DNA of 64,000 bases from positions 62,001-126,000 of the forward strand of contig NZ_AKGG01000014.1 in the NCBI RefSeq assembly GCF_000277645.1. Reading direction: 5' to 3'. A program made the translations under genes and the position numbers. This DNA comes from Weissella koreensis KCTC 3621 (GTDB taxonomy: Bacteria; Bacillota; Bacilli; Lactobacillales; Lactobacillaceae). Shown here piece after piece: positions 60,624-64,000 of this stretch (position 1 is the stretch's first letter; each line of letters opens with the position of its first letter). A model generated the notes under the pieces. The model worked only from the letters and a program-made list of their open reading frames with translations, did not search any database and was not told the origin of the DNA.

Positions 60624-61257
60624 CGCTTAATGTTTCTCTTTTCGTATGATTTCTTAATGCCTGTTGTGAATCACTAATTTCTTGGTGCATCTCTTGGAAC
60701 AATTCATCAACCTTGAAAGTTAATTCTGCGACTTCACGTAACTTACCCTCCATATCTTCAGGGTATTCACCTTCATATTTATAATTAATTGCATGTTCAA
60801 TTGTTGCCCAAACATTCATTTGCATCGTTCGAATCTGAATTTCAACTAAAATTTTACGTTCACCATCAATGGTTTCTAGTGGATACTCCACCACAATATG
60901 ATATGAGCGATAACCTGAAGGCTTAGAATTAGTGACATAGTCACGTTCTTCCAATACCACCATATCATTTCTATCACGAATTAAATCAACCACCGTATAA
61001 ATATCATTGGTAAATTGAGTCATGATTCGAATTCCGGCTAGGTCCTGCATATCTTGTTCAAGACGTTCCTCGTCGACATGCCGACGAACTAGTTTTTCTT
61101 GGATTGCATCAACACTTTTTACCCGACCTGTCACAAATTCAATCGGTGTTTCTGCGCCCTTAATAATATATTCTTCCCGTAATGCTTTAAATTTAACTTT
61201 AAGTTCCGCTACGGCTTGTTCATATGGCCGTAAAAACTTTTCCCAATTATTAATCAT
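60598..61257 (-). CDS. relQ: Small alarmone synthetase RelQ (YjbM)
   Basis: 219 aa, RelA/SpoT synthetase domain alone: 'YIIKGAETPIEFVTGRVKSVDAIQEKL', 'LAGIRIMTQFTNDIYTVVDLIRDR', 'YVTNSKPSGYRSYHIVVEYPL', 'VEIQIRTMQMNVWATIEHAINYKYEG'. It makes (p)ppGpp or pGpp without a hydrolase domain. It leads the relQ-nadK-rluD operon and is preceded by an unexplained structured leader. Confidence 0.95.
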   Translation of the reverse strand: MINNWEKFLRPYEQAVAELKVKFKALREEYIIKGAETPIEFVTGRVKSVDAIQEKLVRRHVDEERLEQDMQDLAGIRIMTQFTNDIYTVVDLIRDRNDMVVLEERDYVTNSKPSGYRSYHIVVEYPLETIDGERKILVEIQIRTMQMNVWATIEHAINYKYEGEYPEDMEGKLREVAELTFKVDELFQEMHQEISDSQQALRNHTKRETLSDENFDLSE

Positions 61258-61353
61258 CTTCTAACCTTTCTTCGACCATCATGGACACTAAGCCTGACCC
61301 TTGCCAGCACTGCATTGCCTACACGTTTTTTCATGGACGCTGGTTTCATTATA
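61258..61353 (-). promoter_or_regulatory. relQ promoter and structured 5' leader
   Basis: TATAAT at 61348-61353 is followed by an ~80-nt leader in which CCAGC (61339-61343) can pair with GCTGG (61304-61308), and GTCCATG occurs twice (61332-61338, 61280-61286). It is GC-richer than the flanks. The stretch beyond it (61354-61498) is AT-rich with no ORF or structure I can see. Confidence 0.5.
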
Positions 61354-61498
61354 CTAAAAATTAACGATTTATCCCATCAATTACGACAAAATAACCTCTC
61401 ATTTACTTTCTTTTTCAAAATCACAATTAATTTAACCTTTATATAAATTAATCCCTAATTCAAATGATCAATCAAATTTCTTTTATAAAATTAAAAAT

Positions 61499-61535
61499 AA
61501 AAGTCCTGAATTAATTTTAAAATTCAGGACTTTAA
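61499..61535 (-). terminator. Terminator of the glf operon
   Basis: AAAGTCCTGAATT ... AATTCAGGACTTT followed by TATTTTT on the minus strand, about 60 bases behind the glf stop. It could work in both directions. Confidence 0.85.
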
Positions 61536-61596
61536 AAAATGAAACAAAACTCATAATTTTAGGTTTAAATAGTTTCAGTTCATTTATATTTAATTG

Positions 61597-62778
61597 TTAT
61601 TTAGTCTCATCATGAGCAAAATTAAACTCAGCTTCAAGCTTAAATTCACGACGCAAATCATTGAAAGCTGCATTAATAACTTGATCCATATCGAAATAAC
61701 GATATTGACCTAAACGACCACCAAAGAGAACTTTAGCTTCGTGTTCACGTGCTTCTTTCGCATATTGTTTATACATGTTAGTATTTTTTTCATCATTAAC
61801 GGGATAATAGGCTTCTTTACTACGATCCCATGCTTGAGGATATTCGCGTGTAATAACCGTCTTACCTTCATCAGCCAAGCCATCAAAATGACGCCACTCC
61901 ATAACTCGCGTGTATGGAGTTTCAGCATCTGTATAATTAATAACAGCATTTCCTTGATAGTTATCACTATCAAGTGTTTCACTTTCAAAACGTAGGGACC
62001 TATATTCCAATTCTCCATACTTATAATCGAAGAATTGATCAATCATTCCAGTGTAGACGATGCGAGGAAATTCAGCTATATATTCATCACGATGTGCAAA
62101 GAAATCAGTATCAACCTGTACATCGATTAAATCATTATCCATAATTAATCGGTCAAAGATTTGAGTGTAACCACCAACTGGGATTCCTTGGTAACGATGA
62201 TTAAAGTAATTATTATCGTAAATGAAGCGAACTGGCAAGCGCTTAATAATGAAAGCAGGCAATTCCGTCGCTTTGCGGCCCCATTGCTTTTCCGTATAAC
62301 CCTTGATCAACTTCTCATAAATTTCAGTTCCAATTAATGAAATAGCTTGTTCTTCTAAGTTGCGAGGCGCTTTTCCGTTCATAGCTGCAACAGCTTCTGC
62401 CTTTTGTGCATCAATTTTAGCTTTGGCTTCAGCAGGAGTTTTGGTTCCCCACATTTCATAAAATGTATTCATATTAAAAGGAAGGTTGTATAGTGATCCA
62501 TTATAATTAGCTACAACTTGATTTTGAAAACCATTAAATTCTGCAAATTGACGAATATAATCCCAAACTTCTTTATTATCTGTATGGAAAATATGTGCTC
62601 CAAAGTCGTGAACCGTAATTCCGTGCTCACTGTGAGTATACATATTTCCACCAATATGCGAACGCTTTTCAATAATGAGCGAACGCTTACCGCGCTTAGC
62701 TGCTTCATGAGCAAAGATTGAACCATAAGGCCCTGCTCCAACAATTAAATAATCATAATTTTTATCGTTAAAAGTCAT
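61597..62778 (-). CDS. glf: UDP-galactopyranose mutase
   Basis: 393 aa from ATG 62778 (the frame is open to 62796). FAD-binding GAGPYG at 14-19, 'IEKRSHIGGNMYTHSEHGITVHDFGAHIFHTDN', 'YTEKQWGRKATELPAFIIKRLPVRFIYDNNYF' and 'FGGRLGQYRYFDMDQVI' are the Glf hallmarks. It converts UDP-Galp to UDP-Galf for surface polysaccharides. It lies 58 bases behind a GT2 gene that probably uses this donor. Confidence 0.97.
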   Translation of the reverse strand: MTFNDKNYDYLIVGAGPYGSIFAHEAAKRGKRSLIIEKRSHIGGNMYTHSEHGITVHDFGAHIFHTDNKEVWDYIRQFAEFNGFQNQVVANYNGSLYNLPFNMNTFYEMWGTKTPAEAKAKIDAQKAEAVAAMNGKAPRNLEEQAISLIGTEIYEKLIKGYTEKQWGRKATELPAFIIKRLPVRFIYDNNYFNHRYQGIPVGGYTQIFDRLIMDNDLIDVQVDTDFFAHRDEYIAEFPRIVYTGMIDQFFDYKYGELEYRSLRFESETLDSDNYQGNAVINYTDAETPYTRVMEWRHFDGLADEGKTVITREYPQAWDRSKEAYYPVNDEKNTNMYKQYAKEAREHEAKVLFGGRLGQYRYFDMDQVINAAFNDLRREFKLEAEFNFAHDETK

Positions 62779-62836
62779 TCTTCTAATTCCTCTCAATTAC
62801 ACAATCTTCATATAAAGTTAATTAAGTTTACCATAA

Positions 62837-63730
62837 TTAATCTTTTGGTTCAGCAAATTCAATTTCAGGTTTAAATTTATGTCCTGCTACAATCCCACTC
62901 CAAACCACTTGAAGGCGTTCTTTTCGATGATCAACTCCGGGTTTAAAAAGCACTCTTAAAAATTCTAGCGTAATTCTAAGATTGGATCTAATATGGCCCA
63001 TTAACGAACGTTTAGCCCCATAATAAATTTTATTTCGATACGAATAAAAATATCGTGGTAACCGATCAAGCGAATCAGTCAAGACATCAGATCCAACATT
63101 ACTCTTCATTTTATGGATAACGCGTGCTTGAGGGACAAAATATCCTGATGCTAAACGTCCTGCCCGTTCCGTATATTCAATATCATCACCCCAAATAAAG
63201 AATTCCGTAATTGGTAACCCCATTTGAGCAATAATTTCACGTGGCATTAATAAACTCACAAAAGTAGCGTTTTTTAACTTTTCAGGTGTAGTACTATCCT
63301 CTGGAATTTTACGTGCTCGATTCACGGGCGAAGGGTTATTCATCTTGGCTCGATGTCCATCTACCCAGCGTACATCCGAAGCCAAGAATCCAAACTGATC
63401 TTTTTCATCAGCAAATTTCAACAAATTCGTCAGCGTATCCGCCAGCGGAACAGTATCGTCATCCATTAACCAAACAAATTCGTCATTAGTTTTTTCCATG
63501 AAATAACGAACTCCACGGTTAAATCCTCCTGCGCCACCTAAATTTTCGCCTAATCGTACATACTCAATTTGTGATCCTAGGCTCGTTAAGTAAGCTACAG
63601 TATCATCTCTTGAATTATTATCAATCACAATAATATGATCCACTTTTGTTGTGGAATTTTGCAATGCTGCAATAACTTCCTTCAACATCGGCAACCGATT
63701 AAAGGTCACAACTACTGCACTCGTTGTCAT
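62837..63730 (-). CDS. GT2-family glycosyltransferase (GlfT2-like)
   Basis: 297 aa. 'TSAVVVTFNRLPMLKEVIAALQNST', 'IIVIDNNSRDDTVAYL', 'GAGGFNRGVRYFMEKTNDEFVWLMDDDTVPL' and 'FIWGDDIEYTERAGRLASG' are typical of GlfT2-type rhamnosyl/galactofuranosyl transferases (DDD motif, then the WGDDIEY base). It sits directly upstream of glf in a polysaccharide cluster. C-terminal basic amphipathic helix suggests membrane association. Confidence 0.92.
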   Translation of the reverse strand: MTTSAVVVTFNRLPMLKEVIAALQNSTTKVDHIIVIDNNSRDDTVAYLTSLGSQIEYVRLGENLGGAGGFNRGVRYFMEKTNDEFVWLMDDDTVPLADTLTNLLKFADEKDQFGFLASDVRWVDGHRAKMNNPSPVNRARKIPEDSTTPEKLKNATFVSLLMPREIIAQMGLPITEFFIWGDDIEYTERAGRLASGYFVPQARVIHKMKSNVGSDVLTDSLDRLPRYFYSYRNKIYYGAKRSLMGHIRSNLRITLEFLRVLFKPGVDHRKERLQVVWSGIVAGHKFKPEIEFAEPKD

Positions 63731-63742
63731 GCTAGATCTCCT

Positions 63743-64000
63743 TTAAAAATGTGTTTTAGCCTGGTGCTTTAATCCAAAATGGCGTAATAAGAAATGCCAA
63801 CCTTTAGTAATCCAATTTATTTTTTCAATTGATACCATTGGAAACTCTTGATATGTCGAATTGGTTTTTATTAACCAAACGTCTAGCATGCGTTCTCCTA
63901 AGAAGCCCAATGCACGTTGATCTTGGTCATGTAATTTAGTAAAATCAAGCTCTTTTTCAACGGCTGATAATACATCAAATAAAAAATCAGTATAAGCTTG
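63743..64000 (-). CDS. DUF4422 glycosyltransferase-like protein, C-terminal part only
   Basis: Read directly from the right edge: 85 codons end at TAA 63743-63745. The sequence 'DFLFDVLSAVEKELDF ... RALGFLGERMLDVWLIKTN ... FPMVSIEKINW' fits the C-terminal half of DUF4422 proteins in exopolysaccharide clusters, where 'fgFlgERLl.vwl' is conserved. It is followed by GGAG for the GT2 gene. The N-terminus is outside the window. Confidence 0.8.
   Translation of the reverse strand, partial: QAYTDFLFDVLSAVEKELDFTKLHDQDQRALGFLGERMLDVWLIKTNSTYQEFPMVSIEKINWITKGWHFLLRHFGLKHQAKTHF

Overview
The window is AT-rich, low-GC Gram-positive DNA carrying a temperate-phage genome (1 to about 30.8 kb) joined to ordinary chromosomal genes (30.8-64 kb). 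The ribosomal proteins (type B L31, L19, S20, S15), a T-box in front of alaS, the YhaM/N/O set, ComEA/ComEC and RelQ point to Lactobacillales. The S15 and S20 sequences look closest to the Leuconostoc/Weissella branch of Lactobacillaceae. The genus is an inference from memory, not a search result.

Prophage (1-~30,790). Read from right to left on the minus strand, the lytic half is a PBSX-like contractile-tail (myovirus) programme. It holds small and large terminase, portal, a MuF minor head protein with a C-terminal zincin-like domain, a 60-aa partner ORF, scaffold, major capsid, an Ig-like decoration protein, connector and tail-completion proteins, sheath, tube, tail chaperone G with a -1 frameshift extension, a long tape measure, then XkdP/Q/R/S-like baseplate genes and a baseplate J protein cut by the left edge. 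Lysis genes and the left attachment site lie outside the window. Early minus-strand genes (antirepressor, RecT, DUF1351, SSB, replisome organiser, RusA, ArpU/RinA-like late activator) lie between the cro-like gene and the packaging genes. The lysogeny arm is on the plus strand: cI-like repressor, ImmA/IrrE-like peptidase, a membrane protein with a DUF5067-like domain, and a tyrosine integrase. Cargo candidates are two YfbU-family paralogs, each with its own promoter, with an odd tRNA-Leu-like RNA between them.

Host region (30.8-64 kb). Every gene is on the minus strand: rpmE2, lepA, rplS; a flavin reductase; yhaM-yhaN-yhaO (SbcCD/Rad50-Mre11-like plus exonuclease); a YheA/YlbF protein, a class A PBP and ArgR; a BceAB-like ABC transporter; rpsT and rpsO; holA-comEC-comEA, with an in-frame stop in comEA; a PadR-DUF1700-DUF4097 envelope-stress-like operon whose promoter shares sequence elements with the ABC transporter promoter 7 kb away; two DUF1292 paralogs, ruvX, ireB and alaS with an alanine T-box; an MFS drug transporter, mgtE, rluD-like, nadK and relQ; then a galactofuranose/exopolysaccharide cluster (DUF4422 protein, GT2, glf).

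Most noteworthy: the MuF-zincin with its small downstream partner, the tRNA-like RNA between the yfbU genes, a major-capsid tail that appears to have lost half of an FN3-like domain through a 22-bp direct-repeat insertion, the comEA stop, the shared PadR operators and a structured leader in front of relQ.
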